Source of the DNA: Sipunculus nudus
Taxonomy: Eukaryota > Annelida > Sipuncula > Golfingiida > Sipunculidae
Length of the DNA: 64,000 nucleotides
Assembly (NCBI GenBank): GCA_026874595.1
Contig: CM049318.1
Span: 107,482 to 171,481, forward strand
Direction: 5' to 3'
Shown in pieces: positions 10,953 to 24,869 of this stretch. The notes beneath the pieces are model-generated. The model did no database searches. It had not been told where the DNA came from and saw only the letters and a list, made by a program, of their open reading frames with translations. Position 1 is the first letter of the stretch; every line of letters starts with the position of its first letter. Both the position numbers and the translations under genes were made by a program.

Positions 10953-12709
10953 CCTTCATAACCATTTTTTAAACATATAATATATCTATAAATTATATTA
11001 AAATATGTATATTCTTTAAAATAAAAGAATGGTACAACTCTTAAATTATTGTTGTGGGAGTCCTGCCCAAGGCGCGCTTTTGGCACAGCAGATGAAACCC
11101 TTCCCCTTCACACAAAAGATAGCATGATGACGTAATGTTTGACAACCCATTCCTGAAAAAAAGGTATGTATGTGTAAATGTTTGTATTAATCTTGGACGG
11201 TGCGGCCCCTTGCTGTTTCACGTTACACTTAGGGCCAATGAAGAGTAAAAGACAAAGGTAAACTGAGCGCTGAAAAGACACCAACGTACAGACGTAAACT
11301 GTGAGATAAAGCACAGCAGGACAAAGCGAATAAAATGAGGACAAGCAAAAATGATTTATGAGGTAAGTTGACGGTTAAAGGAGAGAGTTTATGAGAGAGT
11401 CAAAGCACAACAATGGACGGAGTCAAAATGAGTCACAGCAGAGGAATAAACAATGGGAAAACTGAGGATCAAAGCAAATTGATGTACTTAGTTGAGTAGA
11501 GCGTCTAAGCACACTACCCTTCACAGTTGAATTGAGAACCAAAATTGGAATTAAAAGATGTAAAGATGTAAAATGAGTGCTTAAGCATTGGACAGGAATT
11601 AAGTCGAGTGAGGAATGAAAACACACAAATGTACAGGGCTACACTTAATGGGAAAGCAAGCAATATACAAAGGGAAAATGCTCATCAAAGCAAAGTGATT
11701 TACGAGGTAAGTAAAGTAGAGTAATCTGCAGAGCTGAACTGAAAGTCAAAGCATAGGAATCTACAGAGTCACACTGAGTCACAGCAGAGTAATGTACGTA
11801 GGAAAACTGACAATCAAAGCAAAGGGATGTACTGAGGTAAGTAGAGCGTCTAAGCACATATATCTTCACAGTTGAACTGGGAACCAAAACACAGGAATCC
11901 AGACAGGTAAACTGAATGCTAATGTACTGGAAAGTACAAAGGTCCAGTGAGGAGTAAAGACACATGAATGTACAAAACTCTTGAGTTCGGAATCAACATA
12001 AGCCTAAGTTGTATAAACATAAGCCTAAGTTGAATAAACTTAAAGACCTGTTAAGTTGAAAAGACAGGACCAATACAAAATTAAGTTGAATGTTATGGTC
12101 CTAAACATACATTATAATGGTCCTAAACATAGTCCTGAACATGTTAAGTTGAAAAGACAGGACCAATACAAAATTAAGTTGAATGTTACGGTCCTAAACA
12201 TACATTATTATGGTCCTAAACATACTGTGTTATAGTCCTGAACGTGTTAAGTTGAAAAGACAGGACCAATACAAAATTAAGTTGAATGTTATGGTCCTAA
12301 ACATATATTATTATGGTCCTAAACATACTGTGTTATAGTCCTGAACATGTTAAGTTGAAAAGACAGGACCAATACAAAATTAAGTTGAATGTTTACGGCC
12401 CTAAACATACATCATTATGGTCCTGAATATAAAGTGTTATGGTCTCACACCTTATTATGGTCCTAAACTTACAGTGTTATGGTCCTTAACTTACAGTGTT
12501 ATGGTCCTTAACTTACGTTAGGCTCTGAATTTTATACAGTTATTGTCCTAAACTGAGGCTCAAAGGTACTGTTGACAGTCTTATATATATGGATGAAAGT
12601 CTGTATATATGTAATTAATGGAACCCTCAGTGGAACAATGTTACAACCTGCAAGCCATAACAGACAAGACATTTCCGTTTAAAAGAAAATAGTAACTCTC
12701 TCGATTGGC

Positions 12710-12771
<62 letters not shown>

Positions 12772-12778
12772 CAACGGT
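10685..12778. repeat. 2.08 kb satellite unit 3
   Basis: Full unit. It has a few private substitutions, such as GTTGTGGGAG where most other units have GTTGTAGGAG. Confidence 0.9.
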
Positions 12779-12990
12779 ATTATAGGCTTAAGTTTAGGAC
12801 CATAACCATACGTTTATCACCAGAACAGTGTATGTTTAGGACTATAGTTTCTCTCTCACGCTCAGGCCTGACGTTTGATGTCTTAAAATAGAAATGAAAT
12901 CAGCATGACCCTATGCTGTGCTTGCAATTGAACATACTTAAAAGGTCGCTCAGTGTAGCAATATCACCACCTGCTAGCCCATTGAGGTAT

Positions 12991-13049
<59 letters not shown>

Positions 13050-14478
13050 TCCTTCATAACCATTTTTTAAACATATAATATATCTATAAATTATATTAAA
13101 ATATGTATATTCTTTAAAATAAAAGAATGGTACAACTCTTAAATTATTGTTGTAGGAGTCCTGCCCAAGGCGCGCTTTTGGCACAGCAGATGAAACCCTT
13201 CCCCTTCACACAAAAGATAGCATGATGACGTAATGTTTGACAACCCATTCCTGAAAAAAAGGTATGTATGTGTAAATGTTTGTATTAATCTTGGACGGTG
13301 CGGCCCCTTGCTGTTTCACGTTACACTTAGGGCCAATGAAGAGTAAAAGACAAAGGTAAACTGAGCGCTGAAAAGACACCAATGTACAGACGTAAACTGT
13401 GAGATAAAGCACAGCAGGACAAAGCGAATAAAATGAGGACAAGCAAAAATGATTTATGAGGTAAGTTGACGGTTAAAGGAGAGAGTTTATGAGAGAGTCA
13501 AAGCACAACAATGGACGGAGTCAAAATGAGTCACAGCAGAGGAATAAACAATGGGAAAACTGAGGATCAAAGCAAATTGATGTACTTAGTTGAGTAGAGC
13601 GTCTAAGCACACTACCCTTCACAGTTGAATTGAGAACCAAAATTGGAATTAAAAGATGTAAAGATGTAAAATGAGTGCTTAAGCATTGGACAGGAATTAA
13701 GTCGAGTGAGGAATGAAAACACACAAATGTACAGGGCTACACTTAATGGGAAAGCAAGCAATATACAAAGGGAAAATGCTCATCAAAGCAAAGTGATTTA
13801 CGAGGTAAGTAAAGTAGAGGAATCTGCAGAGCTGAACTGAAAGTCAAAGCATAGGAATCTACAGAGTCACACTGAGTCACAGCAGAGTAATGTACGTAGG
13901 AAAACTGACAATCAAAGCAAAGGGATGTACTGAGGTAAGTAGAGCGTCTAAGCACATATATCTTCACAGTTGAACTGGGAACCAAAACACAGGAATCCAG
14001 ACAGGTAAACTGAATGCTAATGTACTGGAAAGTACAAAGGTCCAGTGAGGAGTAAAGACACATGAATGTACAAAACTCTTGAGTTCGGAATCAACATAAG
14101 CCTAAGTTGTATAAACATAAGCCTAAGTTGAATAAACTTTAAGACCTGTTAAGTTGAAAAGACAGGACCAATACAAAATTAAGTTGAATGTTATGGTCCT
14201 AAACATACATTATAATGGTCCTAAACATAGTCCTGAACATGTTAAGTTGAAAAGACAGGACCAATACAAAATTAAGTTGAATGTTACGGTCCTAAACATA
14301 CATTATTATGGTCCTAAACATACTGTGTTATAGTCCTGAACGTGTTAAGTTGAAAAGACAGGACCAATACAAAATTAAGTTGAATGTTATGGTCCTAAAC
14401 ATATATTATTATGGTCCTAAACATACTGTGTTATAGTCCTGAACATGTTAAGTTGAAAAGACAGGACCAATACAAAAT

Positions 14479-14536
14479 AGGGCGTATGCACTTAAGCCAC
14501 CGGCAAGCTGATGTAGGGGCAAACAAGCTAGGGGCA
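14479..14536 (+). repeat. Left terminal inverted repeat
   Basis: Begins AGGGCGTATGCACTTAAG and pairs with 16058-16112 with a few mismatches and about 3 bp of length difference. Confidence 0.85.
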
Positions 14537-14622
14537 CAACATCTGGACATCGGTCAGATGCAGGCTGTATCACTAGCTGACCACTCGGGGGTTACAGTCC
14601 TATCATTGATCAATCATTAAAT

Positions 14623-15009
14623 ATGGATGCAAATTTCAGCAAAAAATCTGTTAAAGAGTTACAGTTGTGTCCGAAAGAAAGAGGGGTTGTAGCAGCACAA
14701 GCAAAGAAAGCTGAGCTAATTGACTTGTGTAATGCTAGCCATGAAATGGGATTAGAGGTGGACCCAGATGGCGTGATTGAGGACAGGGAGGAAGTACTGA
14801 GTGATAAGTTATTTACATCTGACAGAATCCAGCTTGAAAATCCAGGAAACTTCAAAGAAGGAGGCACACAAAACCTAGGTGTCTTACCAGTCCTGTCAGT
14901 GTTTGACATTTACAATTATTTTATATATCGTTTGATGAGTACAATATGTGAAACCTCAGGGAATACTATAACATGGAAGGGTACACCATGGCAAAGGATG
15001 GGTATGTGA
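14623..15009 (+). pseudogene. N-terminal fragment of the element's protein
   Basis: An open frame of 128 codons starting at ATG 14623. Early residues are charged and helix-like (KSVKELQLCPKERG), followed by an acidic stretch. Near 14970-15000 the text continues naturally in another frame that leads to the SWIM motif, so this looks like the front of one protein cut by a frameshift. SAP-like or linker regions are common ahead of SWIM/YqaJ proteins in animals, but I cannot prove that here. Confidence 0.5.
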
Positions 15010-15584
15010 AACACATCGGGGTACATCAGTATCACAGGGATACTTGCTTTGCAGTAAAGAGTAAAGTGAAGCCAAGAACATGGGAGAAGGACCCTGTCAC
15101 TAATTCAAACCACTATAATGTATGGGTGATCCTAAGCAATGTCTCTGATGCCAGTCGCATTCATGCAGGGTACTGTTCTTGTAATGGGGGTCTAGATGGG
15201 GGTTGCCGACACGTTGTAGCTACATAGTTTGACATTGTTGGATAGATGGATAATAATTCTACCACAAGTGTCACCTTGGGCTCATGTACATGGACTAGAA
15301 AAGGTAGTAAAAAGGAAGAGTCTGTGCCTGTGACCCTGCTTGAGACGTCTATTCAGGGAAAATCTAAGAATGCCAGCTCAGCCACCGAAGACAGGTACAA
15401 CCCTGTACCTGAGGGAGTGAATTTACCTTCTGCTGATGAGATTTGTAAGCACATACAGATTTGTTGCCCAGAAGCCTGTATTTTAGATACAATGTTTACA
15501 AACAAAACACAGAAGCAAATGAATGATACAGTAACACCCCTTACAGTTTTGATACCTATAGATAACATAGGTATTTACCTTTAA
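14973..15584 (+). pseudogene. SWIM zinc-finger region with in-frame stops
   Basis: One frame, with stops at about 15225 and 15243, reads a SWIM-type motif: YCSCNGGLDGGCRHVVAT gives the CxC...CxH pattern. After the stops it continues with text typical of SWIM/YqaJ proteins (a CTWTRKGSKKEE segment, then a Cys/Leu helix ICCPEACILDTMF). SWIM domains bind nucleic acid or protein and are frequent in transposon proteins. The two stops directly after the zinc motif show that this copy is dead unless recoded. Confidence 0.6.
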
Positions 15585-15741
15585 ACACACAGCAGATATG
15601 GCTCATCATGTTTTGAGGACTGTTTTTACCTTTAATGAAATACACAGATGCTAAATTAAACAAAATAGAGTTTGCAACTAGAGGACAGAATGAAAACAAG
15701 AACTGGTTTATTATGAGAAGGGGTTTATTGACAGCATAAAA

Positions 15742-15945
15742 ATGTATCAGCTGACACATTCAATGGATGGTGATAAAACAGCCAGGGCCCTCCTGAGAGA
15801 CAGTGGTCTGAATGAGGCTGCATTACCTCCTGCTGTCAGATACGGGTGCAAGTTTGAATCAAAGGCTATTAACACTTTTATCAAGTCCCAGAGGTATCAG
15901 GATTTTCAGGATTTGCCCCAAGACCACCTTTTTTTGTCATGGTGA
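15742..15945 (+). pseudogene. Start of a YqaJ-like recombinase domain, truncated
   Basis: A frame of 67 codons contains PPAVRYGCKFESKAINTFIK, which resembles the opening of YqaJ-family exonuclease domains, where a conserved helix with E and A (GxxxExxAI) precedes the catalytic acidic residues. The frame stops before any D...ExK core. It lies in a different frame from the SWIM segment. The match is by eye. Confidence 0.5.
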
Positions 15946-16057
15946 TTATCTATCTAAAGCTTTATGACAAACTTACAATAACATTAGCAAAATAGATACA
16001 GGTTCAGCCGATGTGCACACTGAGCCATATGCTAATACACTGCCCAGTGCCCAGCCC

Positions 16058-16112
16058 TGCCCCTCTGTTTGCCCCTACATCAGCCTGCCAGCTGCTTAAG
16101 TGAAGTGGCCCT
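16058..16112 (-). repeat. Right terminal inverted repeat
   Basis: Its reverse complement begins AGGGCCACTTCACTTAAG and runs through GATGTAGGGGCAAAC, matching the left end. Confidence 0.85.
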
Positions 16113-16443
16113 ATTAAGTTGAATGTTTACGGCCCTAAACATACATCATTATGGTCCTGAATATAAAGTGTTATGGTCTCACACCTTATTATGGTCCTAA
16201 ACTTACAGTGTTATGGTCCTTAACTTACAGTGTTATGGTCCTTAACTTACGTTAGGCTCTGAATTTTATACAGTTATTGTCCCAAACTGAGGCTCACAGG
16301 TACTGTTGACAGTCTTATATATATGGATGAAAGTCTGTATATATGTAATTAATGGAACCCTCAGTGGAACAATGTTACAACCTGCAAGCCATAACAGACA
16401 AGACATTTCCGTTTAAAAGAAAATAGTAACTCTCTCGATTGGC

Positions 16444-16513
<70 letters not shown>

Positions 16514-16520
16514 CAACGGT

Positions 16521-18630
<2,110 letters not shown>

Positions 18631-18842
18631 ATTATAGGCTTAAGTTTAGGACCATAACCATACGTTTATCACCAGAACAGTGTATGTTTAGGACTATAGT
18701 TTCTCTCTCACGCTCAGGCCTGACGTTTGATGTCTTAAAATAGAAATGAAATCAGCATGACCCTATGCTGTGCTTGCAATTGAACATACTTAAAAGGTCG
18801 CTCAGTGTAGCAATATCACCACCTGCTAGCCCATTGAGGTAT

Positions 18843-18896
<54 letters not shown>

Positions 18897-19070
18897 CCTT
18901 CATAACCATTTTTTAAACATATAATATATCTATAAATTATATTAAAATATGTATATTCTTTAAAATAAAAGAATGGTACAACTCTTAAATTATTGTTGTA
19001 GGAGTCCTGCCCAAGGCGCGCTTTTGGCACAGCAGATGAAACCCTTCCCCTTCACACAAAAGATAGCATG
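18631..19070. repeat. 2.08 kb satellite unit 6, truncated
   Basis: Only the first ~440 bp are present. The unit stops at AGATAGCATG, where the composite module shared with 38.37 kb begins. Confidence 0.9.
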
Positions 19071-19745
19071 AACGGAACACAATTTTAAGTATAAAGTCTT
19101 TATTATTCATATTCAACTTAAATATTCAACATAACATTCAGATTCAACTTAAGTAATCAACGTAGCCTAAGTTGATCAACTTAAGATTCAACATAAGCTT
19201 TAGTTGACAAACTTAAGATTCAACATAACCTTAAGTTTATCAACTTAACCTAAGTTGATAAACATAAGATTCAACATAAGCTTAAGTTGACAAACTTAAG
19301 ATTCAACATAACCTTAAGTTTATCAACTTAACCTAAGTTGATAGACATAAGATTCAACATAAGCTTAAGTTGACATTCAACATAATAAGTTGATAAACAT
19401 AAGATTCAATATAAGCTTAAGTTGACATTCGACATAAGAAGTTGACAAAATTAAGATTTCAACATAAGCTTAAGTTGATCAACATAGCCAAAGTTGACAA
19501 ATTTAAGATTTCAACATAAGGTCAAGTTGACATTTAGATTCAACTCAAGGAGAACTCATTTTTTCTTGACCCGATGGAGTCTGACTGACCAACCGGACTC
19601 CAAAGGTCATTGCTCAGGTCTGAAATGGTAATTTTATTGATTATGGTCCTAAACTTAATGTTATGGTCCTAAACATAAGTTGACTAGGGTTGTTAACCTA
19701 TAGGGTTATCACAACCTAGGGTTATAGCGGCTATCCTGAAAAAAG
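19068..19745. repeat. Composite TTCAACTTAAG module, copy 1
   Basis: It starts ATGAACGGAACACAATTTT and ends GGCTATCCTGAAAAAAG. The middle is a tandem array of near-palindromes (AAGCTTAAGTTGA, ATTCAACATAAG), followed by a unique part (GACCCGATGGAGTCTGACTG) and GGTCCTAAACTTA words. A second copy with the same ends lies at 38374-39206, in the same orientation. The left junction falls exactly at the truncation of the 2.08 kb array. Confidence 0.9.
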
Positions 19746-20010
19746 AATATGATTTACTGATGTTGGTAATATTCTAAATACATTTGTTATTTCAAAACTA
19801 GATTTTAATTTATTTTAAAAAAAATAATAGAATCAATGTACAAGGTACAGGACCTTCCCAAGTTTTTAACTTTCCACTCATCAGCTATACTTTCTACATG
19901 TACATGCCTAATACAGTAAAATATACAAATTAAGTATACTCTGGGATCAAAAGTGAACATTTATTTTATCTTCTTAATTCAAAGTTGTATGAATGCATCG
20001 GTATGATCAT
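19746..20010. other. AT-rich spacer, no gene seen
   Basis: Single-copy-looking AT-rich sequence. Only short frames are present and I find no splice or promoter signals worth naming. Confidence 0.5.
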
Positions 20011-20114
20011 GATCGGATATTGGTTCTGACCCATCTTAAGATGGGTTGCCCATCTTAAGATGGGCGACCCAATATCCGATCGGTTATTGGGTCAGACCCA
20101 TCTTAAGATGGGTC
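20011..20114. repeat. Nested palindromes
   Basis: Three perfect palindromes with core CCCATCTTAAGATGGG lie at 20029-20046, 20048-20065 and 20096-20113. The first two are enclosed by a larger inverted repeat: GATCGGATATTGG at 20011-20023 against its complement at 20069-20081. The block could form a cruciform. Confidence 0.85.
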
Positions 20115-20179
20115 AGATCGGAAGATGGCGCGCGACATATATACATATATATGTATATACACACACATGCATATATATA

Positions 20180-20375
20180 TACATACATGTAGAATACTGT
20201 TGACACTCTTATATATATGGATGCATGTATTTATATCTAAATATGTACAATTCTTACATATTTTTGTAGGAGTCCAACCAAGGGCGCCTTGCATGGCAGA
20301 GCAGACGAAACCATTCTCCCCTTCACACTTGATATCATAAAGACGTAATGATTTACTGCCCAATCCTGAAAAAAA
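20180..20375. repeat. Diverged fragment of the 2.08 kb satellite
   Basis: GTAGGAGTCCAACCAAGGGCGCC, then GCAGACGAAACC and GACGTAATGATTTACTGCCC, parallels the GC-richer block of the 2.08 kb units with about 20 percent difference. It is an old relic beyond the array. Confidence 0.6.
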
Positions 20376-20710
20376 AATCGAATGGATTGAAATGAGAAAA
20401 TGATGAAAGCCATAGACAGAATAAAAAAAATAGAAAATTCAACATTGTTGACCATCTTTCTAACACCATGATAAACTGTACAGTCATGAAAAAGACAACA
20501 GACTTTGCCAATTACTGCAATAAGTTTGATCGATTAAAATCATGAAGTGCAGTGCCATTCATCTACATACATCAAAAGAAACAGTCGGCGCATTTCATGG
20601 TTTAGTGTACTTACTTCAAGGAGCATTACAGGACGATTTCAAAGGTTTAATTTTTCAACGTGCCTAGGTGTTAGAAAAGTTATTACAATGGACACTGTAA
20701 ACTGTACATT

Positions 20711-21204
20711 TTAGGATGTGGCCACTACATGTGTTATTACTGTGAGGTATATTTTGTAAAAATTGTCAAATACATAAGAAGTTTGCAGCAGCCATTCTCT
20801 TATACATGATATATTGGTACTTTGTATACCGGTGACCACAAGCCTAAAATAAGTCGGTTTCCATAGAGCTTTCTGGTCTTCTACCAAGAGTGTACCACTT
20901 CCGGCCCAAACTTGTAGCAAAGACCCCTCTTTTCAAAATGTAGCACGCAGAGATCTGACATCTTCTTTTGTAAATTAGCTATTTTCTGTTTAAAAAAAGC
21001 AGCCAAAGATTGTCCAAATATTTCCTTACTGTCTTCTTGTTGACTATTACGTGTCCTTCCACTGATCTTGAACGGCAGATTGGGGAATGTGCCCTGGTAG
21101 AGACGTCGCTTGTCGTGGAGGCACCTTGGAGAATAGAAGCCGGGTTTTGCTTTTTCAGCAGTGACCTTGACATACTTGCACCGGGTGATCTGTAGTGTTA
21201 TCAT
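20711..21204 (-). pseudogene. Degenerate coding region with a BTB-start relic
   Basis: Read on the minus strand, 21204 to about 20880 is open and Lys/Arg-rich (CLHDKRRLYQGTFPNLPFK). The piece at about 20930-20810 matches the start of the BTB fragment at 31845-32115 (a LVED and LYGNRLILGLWSPVYK-like text in a shifted frame). It is a broken copy of a BTB-containing coding sequence, with its latter half missing. Confidence 0.4.
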
Positions 21205-21308
21205 CAGAGAAATCTATCATATGATAATCTACAGATATCTCAGAACTGTCATCGTCTACCCATTTGGAAAATATGCTTTTACACTTGCTTGTCTTCATGT
21301 TTGAATCT

Positions 21309-21680
21309 TAGTTTTCCTTCAATGGTTTACAGAGGTGGAGATACCTTTGATACATGTTACCCTTGCGTAGCTGTTTCCTTGAACACTTCTCGAGGTCCTT
21401 TGACCATATCTACCTTTTTTGCCATGATGTCAACCAAACCATTGTAACTGCCCTCTTTCTTGTCTCTTGTTTTCAGAGCCTGGCAAAAGTAGTTAGTTTT
21501 CCTTCAATGGTTTACAGAGGTGGAGATACCTTTGATACAAGTTACCCTAGCGTGGCTGTTTCCTTGAACACTTCTCGAGGTCCTTTGACCATATCTACTT
21601 TTGTTGCCATGATGTCAACCAAACCATTGTAACTGCCCTCTTTCTTGTCTCTTTTTCTCAGAGCCTGGCAAAAGTAGTTA
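21309..21680. repeat. ~187 bp tandem duplication
   Basis: TTTTCCTTCAATGGTTTACA occurs at about 21311 and 21498, followed in each case by the same ~185 bp with scattered changes. Minus-strand reading gives a Lys/Val-rich segment (LVDIMATKVDMVKGPREVF) in both copies. Confidence 0.8.
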
Positions 21681-21995
21681 AATAACAGGTTCTGTCATTT
21701 TACGCTCACTCCCAGGATCCAGTTGAAGAATTAACCAACATCTCGTCTATTGGCGTCTCCCCCCCCCCCCAATTTTTCTTCGAAATTTTAAAACATTTAT
21801 AACTAATACAACTCTCCCGATGACTACCACCTTGCTGCGGTGGGAGAGCTTGAGAATTTCTATGACCCTGAGACCTATACTAGCGGAATGTTTTGTTCCA
21901 TTTAGGTATACCCATGCTAGTCAGGTCAAAAGCGAGAAGTCAGACAAAGAGTATTATAAAACCATACTAACAAGAATATCAGGTACAAAAAAAAG

Positions 21996-22000
<5 letters not shown>
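21555..22000. repeat. Direct duplicate of 34529-34970
   Basis: From TTTCCTTGAACACTTCTCGAG to GGTACAAAAAAAAGATTTCA this ~440 bp is nearly identical to 34529-34970, including a C-homopolymer of different length. Both copies are followed directly by (TA)n/(TATG)n tracts. Confidence 0.85.
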
Positions 22001-22043
<43 letters not shown>

Positions 22044-22069
22044 GATAGAGATATGTCGAGACAGATATG

Positions 22070-22127
<58 letters not shown>

Positions 22128-22180
22128 TAGAAATAGTTATATAGATACAAATATATAGATATAGATATAAAGATACAGAT

Positions 22181-22225
<45 letters not shown>

Positions 22226-22587
22226 TATTGATATATATAGCTATGTAGAGAGATATAGAGATATATATAGAGATATATATGTAGATCTGTATAGAGCTAT
22301 ATATGAAGACATTTATAGATGTATATATGTAGATATGTTTAGATGTCTATATGTAGATATGTTTATGTAGATATGTATATGTAGATAGGTTGTTATATAG
22401 AAATGTATATTTGTATATGTAGATATGTAGATATCTAGATATAAATGTATATATTTATTTATATATGTGTGTATGTATATATATGCATATATCTATATCT
22501 ATATATATGTGTATATATATATACACATAAGTGAGTTATTAAATAAGTTAGTCGATCTCAAAGGCTTCACTCATTGTCTTTACCTAA

Positions 22588-22635
<48 letters not shown>

Positions 22636-22740
22636 ATGTATATATGTAGATATGTAGTTATGTATATATGTATATACGTTCATATGTATATGTATGTGTA
22701 GAAATGTGTATGCAGATATGTAGATATGTATATGTAGATA
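22000..22740. repeat. TA/GATA/GTATAT microsatellite block
   Basis: Long (TA)n runs alternate with AGATATATAG and GTAGATATGT words. The stretch at 22630-22745 recurs at about 34010-34125 and 35050-35165. Confidence 0.85.
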
Positions 22741-22957
22741 TGTAATTGCAAAACGGTTTGTAATTATTGTATAGCTTTCTGCAACGTTGTTTATATTAGT
22801 TTATCAGGTAAAGCATCTGTTGCAATATATCGATGTTTACGTTACCTCCTGATTTTCCTTTCTGTAAAAAATCTGCTTCACTATACGACTATAATCACTA
22901 TTAACGACGTGCTTTTAAAGACAGTTTTGTATATAGGATTAACTGTATATAAGCATG

Positions 22958-23020
<63 letters not shown>

Positions 23021-23077
23021 ATATGTAAAGTGTATGGTAGTTTGCCCATTTATTTTCTGTTTTCCTGATTCATTTCA
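22741..23077. other. Spacer with a (TA)n tract
   Basis: GCAAAACGGTTTGTAATTATT and the following ~100 bp match 34350-34440 and 35395-35480. A (TA)n run spans about 22960-23015. No gene is seen. Confidence 0.6.
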
Positions 23078-23395
23078 CTAACGATCTTCGTGTGTGCCTT
23101 CTCTGATCCACTTGCACTTCCCGTTGTCTTCAATGTAGAAGATTGTTGTAAACTCTGTTTCCAGACATGAAGTTGTGTAATCGGAAATGACAAACGCGCA
23201 GTTTTTCAACGCCGAACCACAACCATTTCGCGCTGTTATACCTTCTTTGTTTCTGTCAGACAGTGTCTTGCATATCCTTTGTCCGCAATGATCGCTGCCA
23301 TGGTTGATCTCCTCGAGCTCTCCCGTAGCCTGTTCATCGGTCCATATGCGGACCATTTTCCACACTGGTTCAGTCCGTCTCGTCTGTCGGTACAC
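23078..23395 (-). pseudogene. Unrecognised minus-strand coding relic
   Basis: An open frame of 105 codons holds a charged stretch (KMVRIWTDEQATGELEEINH). Part of it (core AACGCCGAACCACAACC on the + strand) recurs, diverged, near 24970 and 28625, with a further partial relative near 23950. The copies need different frames to stay open, so the original frame is uncertain. Most likely this is part of a repeated, decayed coding family. Confidence 0.35.
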
Positions 23396-24226
23396 GGCCC
23401 TGTGCCAGCAGGGTAGTGCAGCTGTGTACTGCTGACGATGGAACCGTCCTCTCCATTTGGGCTTGGATCACTAGGAACTGGACAATGGATCAGCTTTTTC
23501 TAAATCTCTAGGGTCCAAAATTCACTTTCCACATGAAATCAAAGGCGTCTTGAGACATCGGCCGCTTTTCAGCCGAGGGAGCATCGGCGTACCACAAATA
23601 TATATCTCTACGTATAACCGTTTATATTACTGATTTTATTACTATCTTTATGTTATCTATCTCATGCTCTCTATTCGGCTTATCAAAAACTCGTCACGGA
23701 CTAGGTTTACGATCTTTGCTTGGAACACCAGCTGTCTGTTCATAATGTTCTGCCTGCACGAATTGCTGCTACGTCTGCTCTACTCTGGTTCCTCTTTCGA
23801 CATTTTCCCGCTGCTTTACGGTTTTACAGGCGCCGCCTGTGGTTTCTAATTGCACTACAGCCAGCGCTTCGCCGGGCCAGTGTTACCTTCCCAACGCCAT
23901 AAACTTGTGGCATCTGATTTCTCCCGATCACTTGCGTCTCTGTGTCTTTCATGGCTATCGCGATGTTTAGCTTCTTTGTTCCTGTCACGCTCGCTGTCTG
24001 CATGTTTTTTGTCCATCATGATAAAGCTCGATGTTTTCCCTATGATTTCAAGAAGGTTCGTGACAGCTATATTTATCTGTTCTTGTCTTACTACCTTTTA
24101 CATTAGTTTCCAGCTTTTTTATATACATTTCCGGATGCCCTGCATCTGCATACATCAAACCAAACAGTGGCACTGCAGGTTGGATTCTGAGATGGTCTGA
24201 CTTGACTTATCTTCACAAATGAGTTT
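23396..24226. other. Mosaic of decayed segments
   Basis: 23815-23900 resembles 31440-31520 (a GC-rich piece with CGCTTCGCCGGGCC against CGCTTCCCGGGCCC). About 23945-24020 resembles parts of 23220-23300 and 25015-25085. Plus-strand Ser/Phe/Leu-rich frames here are antisense to these relics. No intact gene is seen. Confidence 0.4.
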
Positions 24227-24720
24227 TTATCTGATCGGTATGGAGCTGTACTTACGATTTATAGGGTTATGCAGGTTTGAGACATATATTTTCCCAATCT
24301 CTGTCACTTGTTTCAGCATGATGGGGCAGGGCTGGTTCATTTTCGCTGGAGGCCCAGCCATAACCTGAGAACGGTTCTGCAACTTGAATGTTTCTTGCGT
24401 TTCTAGCAAGACTCCCTGATGGTACACTAATGGCTGAATTTCCTCTTGGTTCAGGAGGCCTACCACTTCTATCTCCATTTGGTACTGCAGGTTCAGCTTA
24501 ATTATCTTCCCCATCCTCCTCAGAATCACTGCCTTGTTCAACAGGTGTTTCCATGATCTGACAGCTGTCGTCTTGTGCATCAATGTTTTATACCTGTGAA
24601 GCTCAGTCCTCAACATGTACCTGTAGGCCTGGCAGGTCGGTGTACAAATTTGTCGTCGTATCTTGAGATTCTTCCTGGCAGTCTTGTAACATAAAAGATC
24701 GGAACATTTCAACTTGGATT
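24227..24720 (-). pseudogene. Minus-strand coding relic with a good donor
   Basis: The minus strand is open for 161 codons in one frame (Lys/Arg-rich). A second frame reads more like a normal acidic protein (METPVEQGSDSEEDGEDN) but has three stops. A donor-like GTAAGTACAGC occurs at about 24254, after AACCCTATAAATC. I favour a decayed exon of an unknown protein. Confidence 0.35.
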
Positions 24721-24869
24721 GTGCTTCATAAAGACCCGCATGCTATAGGACTGCTGCTCTCATAGACAGGGGTAACAACACGATGTGACCCACAGAGTCA
24801 TAAAGCCAACGATCCATCGTGGTAAATCCAGAGTCCGGAACAACAGCAAGAAAGGCTGGTCCGACATCC

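Larger units (their letters stand above)
14479..16112 (+). mobile_element. TIR-bounded DNA element with SWIM/YqaJ remnants
   Basis: The 1,634 bp insert sits in one unit of the 2.08 kb array. Its ends are long imperfect inverted repeats: the left end (14479-14536) and the reverse complement of the right end (16058-16112) share CACTTAAGC, GGCTGATGTAGGGGCAAAC-like text and a final GGGGCA. The other units show the empty site. Comparison gives a 2 bp AT duplication (14477-14478 and 16113-16114); an equally exact reading is no duplication with ends TAGGGC/GCCCTA. Inside are broken frames with a SWIM-type zinc-finger motif and the start of a YqaJ-like domain. I see no transposase catalytic core, so it is probably a decayed or non-autonomous copy. 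I cannot place it in a named superfamily from sequence alone. Confidence 0.8.
12779..16520. repeat. 2.08 kb satellite unit 4, split by an insertion
   Basis: Full unit interrupted at 14479-16112 inside its last ~100 bp sub-repeat. The flanks rejoin exactly to the sequence of the uninterrupted copies. Confidence 0.9.
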
